From: Ilyonectria destructans
Taxonomy: Eukaryota; Ascomycota; Sordariomycetes; Hypocreales; Nectriaceae
Direction of reading: 5' to 3'
NCBI GenBank assembly: GCA_020740775.1
Contig: JAHEWK010000003.1
Location: 1,302,001 to 1,366,000, forward strand
DNA length: 64,000 nt
Position numbers and translations under genes: made by a program. Below the pieces are notes generated by a model that worked only from the letters and a program-made list of their open reading frames with translations, searched no databases and was not told the origin of the DNA. This document shows positions 22,717 to 33,912 of the stretch, one piece after another (the stretch's first letter is position 1; each line of letters begins with the position of its first letter).

Positions 22717-24770
22717 ATGGTGTTCTATCCTCCCAAATGGGTACCGGAACTCCCGATAGGTTCGTATCCCACACGGCTCGCTTCTCCAACAAGAAGTAGT
22801 GTTAATCCTAGCTACAGCCCCGCCTGATTCGATATCTATTGCAGAGTTCATGAGACGAGAAGATCTCGGGCGATGTCCTGTATCGGAAAGCCGAAACCCC
22901 TTCACATGCGCTCTCACCGGGCGCACGTACTCAGTGTCCGAGCTGTTCCATCGATCTGAATCCCTCGCCAGAGCCTTTTCTCAGCGATTAGGGTGGCTAC
23001 CTAACGAAGGTACAGCATGGGAAAAGGTTGTTGCTATTTTTGCTCTAAACACTGTAAGTGATATCTGAAAGGCCACTTGTCACAATTTGCTCATCCGATC
23101 ATCAGATCGATTATATCACGGCGGTGTACGGCGTGCACAGATTATCGGGAATTGTAACGCCCGCAAATGCTGTTTACTCTGCTGCAGAATTCCAACATCA
23201 ATTGATATCGTCAGGCGCGAAAGCCGTCATTACATGCCCGCCGTTGCTTGACGTAGCCTTACAGGCCGCTAGGGGGGCTGGCATTCCTGAAAGTCATGTA
23301 TTCATCATGGACACTCCTGGATATAAGACCAAGGACGGCACACCACATGCAACAATCGAGCACCTCATTTCAGAAGGCGTCAAGCTTGAGGAGATCGAGC
23401 ACTTGAAATGGACCAAAGGCCAAGGTGCTCGTCAGCCTGCCTTTCTATGCTATTCCAGTGGAACTTCTGGCCTGCCGGTACGTCCAACATGATCAATGAA
23501 CGTGACTCTTTCAACTAACTATGCATCAGAAAGCGGTAATGATTTCTCATTGCAATGTAATTTCCAACGTTTTACAACATGTGACATACGAGTCTACTGC
23601 AAGAAAGCAGAGAGGCGTGAGAGTCCAAAATGTGCTCGGTTTCCTTCCATTTAGCCACATCTACGGCCTCATTGTCGTGGCTCACACCTGCACATGGCGC
23701 GGCGACGGAATTTTTGTGTTGCCAAAGTACGATTTCAGCTGGTTCCTGGAATCAATTCAGAAATACAAAATCGAGCAGCTCCTCGTGGTATGTGGCTCCT
23801 GATTGAAGCGTTCACCTCATGCATTAACATAAACTAGGTACCTCCAATTATCATCAACATGTTGCGCAACAAGGAAATCTGTCAGAAGTATGATCTGAGC
23901 AGTGTTCGTTTTGTGTACAGTGGTGCCGCTCCCTTAGGCAATGAGACCATCGACGAGGTCCAAAAAATGTACCCTACGTGGACTATCGCCCAAGCATATG
24001 GTATGAAGCTTCCTGCGTAAATGAGCTTCGGGCGCTAACATATCACAGGGATGACAGAAACTTCGGTTGTTGTTACTTCACCAAGTGAACACGATGTGTA
24101 CCCAAGGGCTTCGGGGTCTTTGTTGCCAGCGACGAAGGCAAAAATAGTCGACGCCGAGGGCAGAGAGATAACCGAGTATGAACAGCCCGGTGAACTTCTC
24201 GTCCAGGGCCCAGCAGTAGTCTTGGGTTATTTGAACAACGAGTTAGCAACCTCAGAAACATTTGTCCATCATGACGATGGACGGTGGATTCGAACTGGAG
24301 ATGAGGCTCTTGTCGCAGTAGCCCCCTCCGGCAACGAGCAGATTGTCATCGTCGATCGAATCAAGGAGTTGATCAAAGTCAAGGTGCGATTATAATTTGC
24401 CTTCCAATCCATCGTGTTCAGAGATTGACGTATCTAGGGCCACCAAGTTGCACCAGCTGAACTCGAGGCACATATATTATCGCATCCTGCAGTGGCAGAC
24501 TGTGCAGTCATTCAGACACCCGATGACAAGTCTGGAGAAGTCCCAAAGGCTTTTATAGTAAAGTCCCCTGAGGCAGCGTCCATGTCTGATGAGGAGGTTG
24601 CTCGAAAGGTGATTGCATATGTTGCCGAACATAAAGCACCCTACAAATGTATCAAGGGTGGCGTGGAGTTTCTTGACATGATCCCCAAGAGTCCAAGCGG
24701 TAAGATTCTGAGGCGATTACTCCGAGACCAAGAGAAGGAGTCAAGGAGAAAACAAGGCACAAAACTGTAG
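22717..24770 (+). CDS. Acyl-CoA synthetase, 4-coumarate:CoA ligase-like
   Basis: ATP-dependent carboxylic acid:CoA ligase (ANL superfamily). Seven exons: 22717-22759, 22818-23053, 23106-23477, 23530-23787, 23838-24000, 24049-24383, 24438-24770, giving 579 residues. The P-loop SSGTSGLPK is split by an intron at LP/K. YGMTETS, the RTGDEA aspartate and RIKELIKVKGHQVAPAELE hinge follow, ending with the catalytic Lys in PKSPSGKILRR. The extreme C-terminus is -TKL, a weak variant of the peroxisomal signal (SKL/AKL type), so peroxisomal location is possible but unsure. Exon 1 uses a GTTCGT donor, and an alternative acceptor at 22811 would add two residues. The likely role is activation of the acid made by the cluster for beta-oxidation; a phenylpropanoid acid is the alternative. 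Confidence 0.9.
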
Positions 24771-25210
24771 TGGTCTAATAGCCAGCCGCTATATGGCATT
24801 TAACATAGATGGGAAAATTTCAGTTGAGCCATAGTTGGGTAGCTAGTAGAGAATATCATGTGTTAAGCTGCCATGGTTGACTTCTACTTGACGAATAAGA
24901 AACATGTAGGCAAAATTTACTAGGGCTTTCAAACCACCGGATATTTCTTTAGACATCACCTACTGTTGTCCGATAGATTACTTGCTTATCTTCATATATT
25001 TGCGCTCAGTGGAGTGGTTATTGAAACGGCGTGGCGTGTGATAGAGCTTCCAGGTCTTATCTTATACGTGACAGGTACCTATTACAACTCGTAACTAAAC
25101 TTAGGGTAATTTTTTCATGTATGAAAACTTTCCCTTGTATGCTTTCTTGATCTGTAGAGTGTATTCAAGGAATATGTCGAGTATGCTAAAACTATGGATA
25201 TGTAGTGAAG
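24771..25210. other. Convergent 3' flank, no gene seen
   Basis: AT-rich sequence between the 3' ends of the ligase and the second SDR. No feature was recognised. Confidence 0.6.
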
Positions 25211-26388
25211 TTATTCTTTGTACGTTCTCACTTTATAGTCATCAAGCCATTTGTCTTCAATAATAACAAGCTGGGACTCCTGCACCTTCTTGAAGTATTC
25301 ATCTTCCGCGGTGTCCTTGTAATCATCCCTGTCGATGTCTTGGAATCCCTCTTTGGCAACGGATCGAGGGGTAATCATTAGTGAGCGCCCTACATTACGT
25401 TAATTTTGCTGGTTTTCATTGTTGGCAACTAGTGAAATCTTACCATTAATTGACTTGTCAGTCGCAATTCTCATCATGCAGCCTGCCACATCAACTTGCT
25501 CTCCGAACTCGACACCGCGATCAATCAACCACTTCTCGTACTCCGCAGTACGTATGGCACTCTTGATCCAGCAGGGGGCAACGTAATTTATGCGAATGCC
25601 TTGCTCAAAACTAGAACGACGCGCGGTCCTCATGAATCCTCTGAGACCATACTTTGTAGCTGTATATTCCCAGTTGCCCTAATAATGTCAAACTCAGTAA
25701 CACGCATGAAAAATAGCATTGAGCGCAGATAGACGGGGTGCTTACTGGGGAGTCAATCCACGCCACCATACTTCCTGTAATGATAAAGCATCGATCTCGA
25801 TCTTCGGTATCAGGTTGCTTTCTGAAATAGTGCACGGCAAGCTTCCAGGTGTACAGAGTACCGTCCAGGTTGACTCTGACGATATTCAAGTCGGGCTTGG
25901 TTGGCTCCTGGTTTGGATCTAGAATTCCAGGTCATATTAGTTATTAGGTTCTGAGCAATGATGAAACGCCAATTTCGCCTGCTTTATGGTCAAGCCACAA
26001 CCAACTTACCATCCAGGTTCCACAGGCTATCACCAGAGCTGCGACTAATTCCAGCGTTGGCAATGACTATGTCAACACTGTTGTTGGGGCTTTTGCTCTT
26101 GGCTGTTTCAAACATGGCTTTCTGCTGATCCCAATTACGGATGTCGCATTTGACAAAGACTGAGCAAACTTGGGTACTATTCAATTCTGCCTCGATAGCT
26201 TTCCCACGCTTCTCATCGACATCGGCAAAGGTGACGAAAGCACCGGCAGCGGCAAACTCACGAACACAGACCTCACCCATCCCATTTGCGCCTCCCGTGA
26301 TAACAACCGATTTTTGGCGGACATTATCACGGTTGGTAGGGGTGGTGCAGTTGAGTGGCCCAGTGTAAGCATAGCGGGGGAGCGGCAT
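25211..26388 (-). CDS. Short-chain dehydrogenase/reductase (prostaglandin-dehydrogenase-like)
   Basis: NAD-dependent SDR. Exons (minus): 26388-26010, 25918-25746, 25678-25444, 25389-25211, giving 321 residues. Cofactor motif T-G-G-A-N-G-M-G lies near residue 31, with FADVDEKRG after the second strand (the Asp suggests NAD rather than NADP), then IANAGIS and GSMVAW. Catalytic YTATK is in exon 3 (WEYTATKYGLRG). A long C-terminal tail follows, as in fungal 15-hydroxyprostaglandin dehydrogenase-like proteins. It diverges from the second Baeyer-Villiger gene. Together with the SDR at 19623, this gives the cluster two alcohol/ketone steps, before and after ring opening; which is which is not visible. 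Confidence 0.9.
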
Positions 26389-27065
26389 TGTGATGGGTTG
26401 GGATGTATAGGCTCTGTTAGCGAATAATCAGAATTGGGATAAAGAAGTAAGCAGAAGCGACTAAGAGTGATTGAGCTCTGGAGAAACACTCACTATCGCT
26501 ACTGCAAGAACTGTTGGTGTTATGTGATGGAAGCCAACTTGGACAATGAGCCTCGCCGTTCACCGCGATAGGCTACCCTACATCTTACCCCGCGTTCAAC
26601 TTCGGGATCGTTTTCCCTCACTTGTGGCAACCCAAATTGGGATAGCCGTGTGCACTTTTCCACTATTGCCGGCTTCCTTGGCACTTTGTCACATGAACTC
26701 TTTGCCGGACATCGCGTGATTACACCCGTGGCAATGGGAATAGGAGAGTGCCCTTGGTGTCGGCACCGGCGCCGGTGTAGTGGATGCTGGAGCAAGTGGC
26801 CCGTTTCATGAATTGCCGGACCGGACCACTGAGTTTGACTGAAGAGGACAAAGTATCTCTGTCACCATTTAACGCAGAAAACAGTCACCGAGTAAGTCTC
26901 TTGGCAGTCACGCATCATCCAAAGTATTTGATAGCTTGATTCATTATTTCTTTGAGGTACTGTCACCTGGTTGCATGTGGGTACCCTGCCTTCTCACACT
27001 CGATCCCAACAACAGCATTGGGGATTCCTCTACCTTGGCCGTCCATCTCTTTACCGTCTCCAATC
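26389..27065. promoter_or_regulatory. Divergent promoter (SDR / second Baeyer-Villiger gene)
   Basis: Carries a perfect 14-bp palindrome CACCGGCGCCGGTG at 26764-26777 and, overlapping it, GCCGGTGTAG at 26771-26780, also found at 22353. CCGGACCGGACC follows at 26818. Confidence 0.5.
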
Positions 27066-29077
27066 ATGACTGCCTTTGTCGATGCTCCGGTACCTAAAAA
27101 TCCGGCACCTATCCCTAATGGCGGTGACATCTTGCGTTTCCCCTCAGCAGAGCTCCCTGAGGTTCTCAGCAACCTGGATGGAGCGAGGCGCGCTGCCGCT
27201 GCAAACGAAACCGAAACCGGGCCTGTTGAAGATCCCTTCAAGCTCACGCCCAAATTCGCCTATACGCCCAAGAAACTCAAGGTGTTTACTATTGGTGCCG
27301 GCTTCTCAGGTCTGTTGATGGCCCATAAGTTCCAGCACCGCTTCCCAGATATGCGCGACATTGTCGACCACACAATCTTTGAAGCCCGCAGCGATGTTGG
27401 TGGAACTTGGCTTGCCAATGATTACCCGGGCGTTCAATGTGATGTCCCTGCGCATATATACGTGAGTACAGATCAGATATTCCCAGCTAACCTAGATGTT
27501 ACGCGGATTATTAACATAATAGGAAGGCATTTCCATTTGATCCCAACCCCGATTGGAGTAGATTTTACGCCAGCGGTGCAGATATTCTGCAGTACATGAA
27601 GCACACAGTTAAGAAGTGGAGTTTGGATCGTGACCTTCAGCTAAATACCAGAGTTGTTGGCGCCTGGTGGCAAGAGGAGTTGGGTCAGTGGAAAGTGACC
27701 GTCGAGCATCAGGGCAACCAACGAGACGAGTACTGTCATGTACTCATCTCTGCCCAAGGAGTTCTTGTGTACGTTGAACCCCCCTCCTCGACTTAACACT
27801 CCAGCTAACCAAGCTCCTCAATAGCCATGAATCATGGCCAGACATCCCTGGCTTGAAGGAGTTCAAGGGACATCTGACACATTCAGCGAGCTGGGACCAC
27901 AGCTACGACTACTCCAACAAGAGAATCGCAGTCATTGGCAACGGATCTTCAGGCATCCAAATAGTTCCACAGATGGCCAAGCTACCAGGTACGGATGTAA
28001 CAAACTTCATCCGGGGCCCCGCCTGGGTGTACTATCGAGCCCCGCCCTCGAAGCACCTTGGACGTGAGGATGACGATCCCAACCCACGTTACACAGAGGA
28101 GGAGAAGAAGCGATTCCATGATCCGGATTACCACCTACAGCATAGAAAGGGTATCATCTCACGTACCAACAAGTCTTTCTATATCTTCATGAAGGGCGAG
28201 AACAACCAGGAGGGCATGAGAGTAGCCGCACAGCAGATGGCCTCGAAACTCAACAACGACCCAGTTCTTTGTGAGAAGCTTATCCCCAAATGGGAATTAG
28301 GGTGCCGCCGAATCACCCCAGGCCCTGGATATTTAGAGTCTTTTCTCAGGCCCAACTGCCATCTGACCAACAGTGGTATTACCAAGGTCACCGAGAATGC
28401 CGTCCACACTGCTGACGGACAGGTTTATGAGTGTGACGTCAGTAAGTAAACCCCTGCAGAAAGATCCCGATACTGGAATCGCCTATTTCTAACCTGGCAA
28501 AGTCGTTTGCGCTACGGGCTTCGATGTTTCCCATCGTCCTCGCTATCCGATCGTGGGTAGAAACGGCGTTGATTTGCAGCAAAAGTGGGCTGAAGACCCA
28601 GAGTCCTACATCTCTGTTGCCGTCCCAGAGATCCCCAACTATTTCATGATGATGGGCCCGAACTGTTTAGGTGGCCACGGATCGCTGGTTGAATCTCTCA
28701 ACTGGACTGGCGACTACTTCGTCAAATGGGTCAGGAAGATGGCCACCGAAGACATCCGATACGTAACTCCAAAGAAGGAGAAGGTGGATGCCTTCATAAG
28801 ATACAGCGACGAAGTCCACAAGACCCTGGTCTGGAGCGGCGGGTGCAAGAGCTGGTATAAGAGAAATCGAGTCGACGGACGCGTGACAGCCTTGTTCGGT
28901 GGAAGTGCGCAATTATTTAACCGCATGCTTGGCGATATTCGCGGCGAGGATTTTGAGATCACGTACAACACGGCGAATCCTTTCCGGTTCATGGGGTCCG
29001 GGTTTACTGAGTTTGAGATGGACGAGAAGAGTGATTTATCATGGTATGTTGAAAAGGCAGAGACACTAGTTAAGTAG
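27066..29077 (+). CDS. Flavin monooxygenase, Baeyer-Villiger type (second)
   Basis: FAD/NADPH monooxygenase of the broad fungal BVMO group. Exons: 27066-27461, 27527-27768, 27825-28441, 28503-29077, giving 609 residues, with an N-terminal extension of about 70 residues before the FAD site GAGFSG (77-82). GGTWLANDYPGVQCDVPAHIYAF takes the place of the CHMO-type WYWNRYPG. The fingerprint is FKGHLTHSASWD, so the usual W-P becomes W-D, as in 4-hydroxyacetophenone/steroid-type fungal members. The NADPH site is VIGNGSSGIQ. ATGFD and MMGPN follow. I start at the ATG at 27066; the frame runs further upstream only to a TTG. It differs clearly from the enzyme at 15809, so the cluster encodes two distinct oxygen-insertion enzymes. 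Confidence 0.92.
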
Positions 29078-29169
29078 ACCGGCAGGAAGCTCAGAGTAGA
29101 CCATATCAAGACGGCTATTTGCCAATGATGCCACAACCACTCCGTCCGATGGGGAGGGGCAAGCACATA

Positions 29170-29550
29170 AGTACCTTATTTTCCAAAATAATTGCTAGTC
29201 TAACCAACGCCTTTTGCTGCTTCATTATCGAAAACTCGGAAGTAGATTGGAAAAGAGAGGCCTCGACCATGCAACATGTTTACTCTAACACTGCACGCAC
29301 CCTTGCCGCCTCGGGATCTGAAAGCTCAAATAATAGCCTCCTCCACGACAGAAGCCTTGACTTTATTCGCCCGGCAAAGTTCAAACCTCACTCTTCTCCG
29401 ATGAACGGCGAGAATTCTATATTTTTGACACGGACCGCTATCAGGAGTATCTAGATAGCTCGGAGAAAATCAACGGCAGCGCGGAGTGACTAACATTGAC
29501 AGCGAGGCAAGAGGACATGACTACCGTGCGTTTGATACTGACATGTAACA
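29170..29550 (+). pseudogene. HET-domain protein remnant
   Basis: A fragment reads FCCFIIENSEVDWKREAS, then TMQHVYSNTARTLAASGS and HDRSLDF. This matches the centre of the heterokaryon-incompatibility (HET) domain, where the usual form is LCIIQD..DW..E...M..VY.NA..T.AA. A frame change near 29400 leads to DTDRYQEYLDSSEKINGSAE and then stops. No start, no N-terminal part and no complete domain remain. The LC-type Cys pair and the WCLQE-type block are missing or decayed. It appears to be a relic of a self/non-self recognition gene. Boundaries are approximate. Confidence 0.6.
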
Positions 29551-29725
29551 TAACTACGGAGTCATGGAAAGTAAGGGCATCATAAATTGTACGCAGCGGC
29601 TAGGAGGATTATCTCCTCGAGCCCAGGAAGGCCTTGGACACTAGGTGGGTGGCATAACTACATATCCCTACTAAACCAAGCCCCGATTCATACCCCGATG
29701 CTATAACTTTGAGACAATCTCAAAA

Positions 29726-30469
29726 TCATACGAGCCACTGGCAGGCTAGCTTCTTCAGGTCCTCTGGGAAGTGATCATCTGGGATCTGCGCACTTTGCCT
29801 CTGCTTGAACGCTTGGTAAAACCTCCGTAAACCAGCTAGCTCCGGGTCAGATAACAAATCCACTTCATAAAACCCCTTCGCAAACTCCAGCAGCGAGTAC
29901 AACACACAGTCTGCAACCGTAACACATCCTCCATCACCCTCAAAGTGCGACTCCCCAGCATAGTATGCTTCCAATAACTTCAGCGGCCGCTGGGCCCAGT
30001 CGAGGATGAGCTTAGCTGCGACGGGGTCCGTCGGCTCAAGAGCCGCAAAGAGCTCAGATCCCTTGTGGCATGCCAGCCCAAAGTAGTTCGTAGTCTCATC
30101 GGCAAGGAGCAGCATCTCGCGAGTGCGAGCTCTTTCCTCAGCCGTGATCCCGCGCATGCTGTGTTTGGCGCCAGCGCTTTGAGCAAGCTCGACTTGCCAA
30201 AGCTGCTGCGGATCGGGATTGTCGCAGATATCTTCCAAATAGTCGAGGATGGCAACTGATTGCCTGATAAAGGTCCCGTCTGGGAGTTGGAGCATTGGCA
30301 CGCTACCAGGGGGCTTTCCTGGTGCGACAAGACCCCCTTTAGCACTTATGGCAACGTTGGTGATTTTGATCTGGGGGTGGGACAGGATGCCTTTTTCTGC
30401 AAGGTACAGTAAGACTCGACGAGGACTTACTCCCCAAGAGAAGACAAAAAGTTCCAGAGATGCAGTCAT
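29726..30469 (-). CDS. Glutathione S-transferase
   Basis: Single-exon cytosolic GST of 247 residues. The N-terminal thioredoxin-like domain begins FVFSWGVSPRRVLLYLAEKGI, with Ser in the catalytic position. The glutathione-binding VPMLQLPDG is followed by TFIRQSVAILDYLED, where Gln replaces Glu of the usual E-S-x-A-I. The all-helical C-terminal domain contains VADCVLYSLLEFAKG (the V/I-A-D N-cap motif). It may conjugate reactive electrophiles. It follows the Baeyer-Villiger cluster but is separated from it by the HET relic, so membership is uncertain. Confidence 0.9.
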   Translation of the reverse strand: MTASLELFVFSWGVSPRRVLLYLAEKGILSHPQIKITNVAISAKGGLVAPGKPPGSVPMLQLPDGTFIRQSVAILDYLEDICDNPDPQQLWQVELAQSAGAKHSMRGITAEERARTREMLLLADETTNYFGLACHKGSELFAALEPTDPVAAKLILDWAQRPLKLLEAYYAGESHFEGDGGCVTVADCVLYSLLEFAKGFYEVDLLSDPELAGLRRFYQAFKQRQSAQIPDDHFPEDLKKLACQWLV

Positions 30470-31224
30470 GTTGATGATGGGAGGATGACTTGAGTAAAGT
30501 TGGTATGCTCTATTTCAATGTGGTTTGATTTGACTTTTTCTACTAGCTTTAAGGCGGGTGATCAAGCTTGCTTTATACTTGTTTATCTTCGGAGACTTTC
30601 GCGAAATTTGTGAAAGGAGTTTGCAGATGGGGACTTGTCTACTTTGGTTGCGGGCAGAGTAAAAATTGGGTGGTATGTTTCCGATATGTTTCCGTCCTTT
30701 TCAGAAACAAATCCACTTTGTGTTGTTCGGAGTGTCATTGTTTTTTGCTATGATAATTTTCTAAGTGATTATCAGGTTTATGTACCCAAATATCCCTCGG
30801 CGAGGGAACCCCACGTGTGCATCTGCTGCGTTTTTGTCGTGCATGTCACAGTTGCCGAGATCCACGCTTGGGTTTAAACCTCGTTGTCCTCCATCTGCCT
30901 GAATCATATCTAGCGTTATTGTCTGCAAAGGCAGAATACGGAAGGGTTGAGCTGAAGATGAAGGCGAAGACAGTTGCACAATAACCTGCTGTCTTAAGCT
31001 GTTGAATTTTATGATGTTGCGGAAAGCTAACAAGGACACCAAATATATCTAAGTGTGGCATAATTTCAAATGGTGGAAACGATGGATTTGGAGCATGACG
31101 AACTGAAACAAGGAGAATATTAATTGCAACTATCAAATTAAGATGATAGAATATTGGTACATCCCACGCTTGGGGAACCTTTCCTTGCCACGACCATCAA
31201 CGTCATTGAAAAGGTTCTCCACTT
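30470..31224. other. Intergenic, no gene seen
   Basis: AT-rich region between the GST promoter and the 3' end of the His-rich protein gene. Only short unsupported frames were found. Confidence 0.55.
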
Positions 31225-32489
31225 TTACGAGAAGATACCTTTCTTTCCATCGCCATCTGCATCCTTGAATGGGTTCAACTTATCCTTCAAGGAAGGCTTC
31301 GATGCAGTGGTACTGGTCGACGAGGCCGTCTGTTGGCTGCTTAGAGTATTGTCTCGGTTACCAAGTATCTTGTGATCGCTGGTGCCTAGGGCATTGTTAC
31401 CACCAACGCGGGACTGAAATAAAGTTAGCAAATTGTTCCTAGCGAGAATGTGAGTAGCTACATACTTGGTTGCCGGTCGTGGATGCATTGTGGTGAGCAG
31501 TCTTGGCAGCGGCAGCGGCAACTCCGGCAGCACCAACAGCCCCAGCGCCAGGAGCACCAACGGCTCCGTTCTTTCCATGTGGACGAGTATGTTGGGAGTG
31601 TTGTCCAAGTTCACCTTCCTTGAACTGACCTGGCTGACCGGTCTGGCCTTCTCGTCCTAGCATGCCTTGCTGACCCTCCCGACTCAGTTGACCTTCCCGG
31701 CCGAGCTGGCCCTGCTCTGCAATTTGGCCGCGCTGAGCCTGCTCACCGAGCTGGCCATGATGGCCGTGCTGGTGGCTGTGTTTGCCATGGACCTTGTCTG
31801 GCCCGAGCTCACTAGACCCGAGGTCCTGAGGGCAGCCTTCAACTGTACCAACATGGGTCGCTTCTCTGGCGTGCAGCGTGCCGGTACCCTTCTCAAAATC
31901 GGCCAGAGTCTTGGTGGGTAGGACTGAAGTCTCATGGTGGACTGGGGCCACGTGGTGAGTCTCGTGAATGGGCACCGTGGTGTGGACGACGTGTTCCTGG
32001 ACGGTCTGCTTGTGAAGGACGGGCTGAATATGCTCGTGGACGTGATGGTGAACTCGCTCTGACTGGACCATAGGAGCAGTGGTGCTCGAATGGGTCGTGT
32101 CATGAGTCGTGGTCGTGTCTTTGTACTTGCCGATATCACGATCAAGTGTGTCCTTCAGTTCCTGCTCGTTGCCATGGTGGATAGTCTTGTGCTCAACGTC
32201 CGCGACACGGTGTGAATGCTTCTCGGGACTAGTTCGCAATTGTTAGCTCGCAGGCATGAGGGCAGGAAAGGAGAATGCCTTACAGGACCTCAGTGTGCTC
32301 CAGCGGCTGGACAACTGTGTGGTGGTGGTCCTTGTGGACATCGCGATCGACGGCAGTCGTCACGTTTTCGTGCTGGTGGGCCTTACGATGCTCGTCGGTG
32401 ACGGATTCTCGGACATCCTGATGCACCGAAGTCTTGTGTTGGCCATCGCGGGAGGTGAAGTCAGAAATAGCTTGCTTTGCCTTCTCCAT
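31225..32489 (-). CDS. His-rich hydrophilic stress protein ('allergen' family)
   Basis: Exons (minus): 32489-32284, 32228-31466, 31413-31225, giving 385 residues. It has the layout of a family annotated in aspergilli and other moulds as putative allergen. The N-terminus is MEKAKQAISDFTSRDGQHKT, then His/Thr/Val-rich repeats (HHHVHEHIQPVL, VVHTTVPIHETHH). A Gly/Gln-rich middle holds repeated GQLGREGQ-type units and an Ala/Gly stretch (GAVGAAGVAAAAAK). The C-terminus is KDKLNPFKDADGDGKKGIFS. No signal peptide or membrane segment is seen. It is very polar and probably disordered. Its function is unknown, and relatives are abundant in conidia or under stress. The Gln/Gly and C-terminal parts are longer than I expect for the family. 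Confidence 0.65.
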
Positions 32490-33912
32490 GATGAACTGTG
32501 GAAGTTGAGATTATGGTTTGAAGTTATTGTTTTGCAGTTTTTAGGGTATGAGTTGGTGTGTGGAATGATGCGATTGACGATGGAAAGTAGGGCAATGGCT
32601 ATGTTGCAGGAGCAGCTAATATATATAACTATGCTCGTCGTCGTATTCTTTAGACATCCATCCCTTCAAGGGGCAAAAGCTCCGTGGATGTGCCCGCAAG
32701 TAGGGACGCTAAACCAATGATACAGCAGGATACCTAGATCCACAGTCGAATTAAGAAGCAGGAGAGGCACCGAAAGCTTACGGATACCAGGGACCCGTTC
32801 GACTCACGTCGATCTTGCGGTGAGGGAGGCTCGAGAAGTGTCAATGGTAGTGCAGTACATCTTCCCGCACAGAAAACACCGCAGAATGCTAAGTATTTCC
32901 AATCGTAGTGACTACTTCAAGGTGCTGCTTTCGGAGGGAGAATGTCTCTGCGATCTACTCTGATGGACGCATCATGGAGAAGATATCGGGCCTGGATTGC
33001 ATAAGAGGCTTATCCACGTCAGACTAGCACGTCATGGACTGAGAATCTCAGCTGCGACGGTCCCATCACCAGCGCTTAGCTTTCGTCTCCAGCATGTGAA
33101 ATATGCTCACTTGGCCGGATGCAATGTTAGCCGACAAACAAGCTTGTTGCGTTATCCGCAATTGGCAAGGTGCCGGAACAGTCCGCATCGCTGCATCGCT
33201 GTGAGATGCGCCCGCAATCGAGCCGACCTGACCAGCTATTAGTTGTGGATGGTCAGTGAGTCACTACTCCGCCAGTAAGGCACACGGTATGGAGTAATGC
33301 GTCATAGAGTATACCCACCCCTTGAGGAGGCTGAATCTGCATTCCAGCCTAATCGCAATGAACGTACCAGTAAGCAAAGCCCCCGTGGCTTTTGATCCCA
33401 CTAACATGAGATCCCCCACGGATCGAAAGATTTTACCTGTACGTACTATTTCCAGATTTGATCTAAGCTTGGCGAACCGGACCATCGGTAACTTCTCAGT
33501 TATCCCCGTACCCTGCACCGTAGTACACACTCGTCGCGGGTGTGGCGATTTATGATGAGGACCCTGGTGTTTTAGCTCCTACCCTGTGCTGTCCAGAGAG
33601 ACCCCCCCCCCCCCCCCCCCCCCCCGAAAAGCAGAACAAGCTGAATGTCAAACGTTGATGGAAGGTGACAGCATCAAACTTGAAGCGTTTCTTGGAAACA
33701 GGTTTCTCTGCTCTCAATCGACGTCACGAGTAGACAATTCCTCAACCCCTTCCCAAACTTGACAATACATATTCCTAATTATCGATACAACATTTACCAT
33801 CTCACCGTACCCCTGCCCTTTCAGCATTAAGATGCCTTGTTTGATACGCTATCTTACTCTATCAGACAAGAAAAGGTTGACACAATTTCACACACTCTGC
33901 CCTTGCACTTAT
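32490..33912. other. Intergenic with poly-C tract, no gene seen
   Basis: 1.4 kb without a supported gene. It contains a run of about 24 C at 33602-33625. The rest gives only short frames with no recognisable product. Confidence 0.6.
33602..33625. repeat. Homopolymer of ~24 C
   Basis: Uninterrupted C run next to AGAGA on the left and GAAAAG on the right. Such tracts are length-unstable and hard to sequence, so the exact count is unreliable. Confidence 0.9.
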
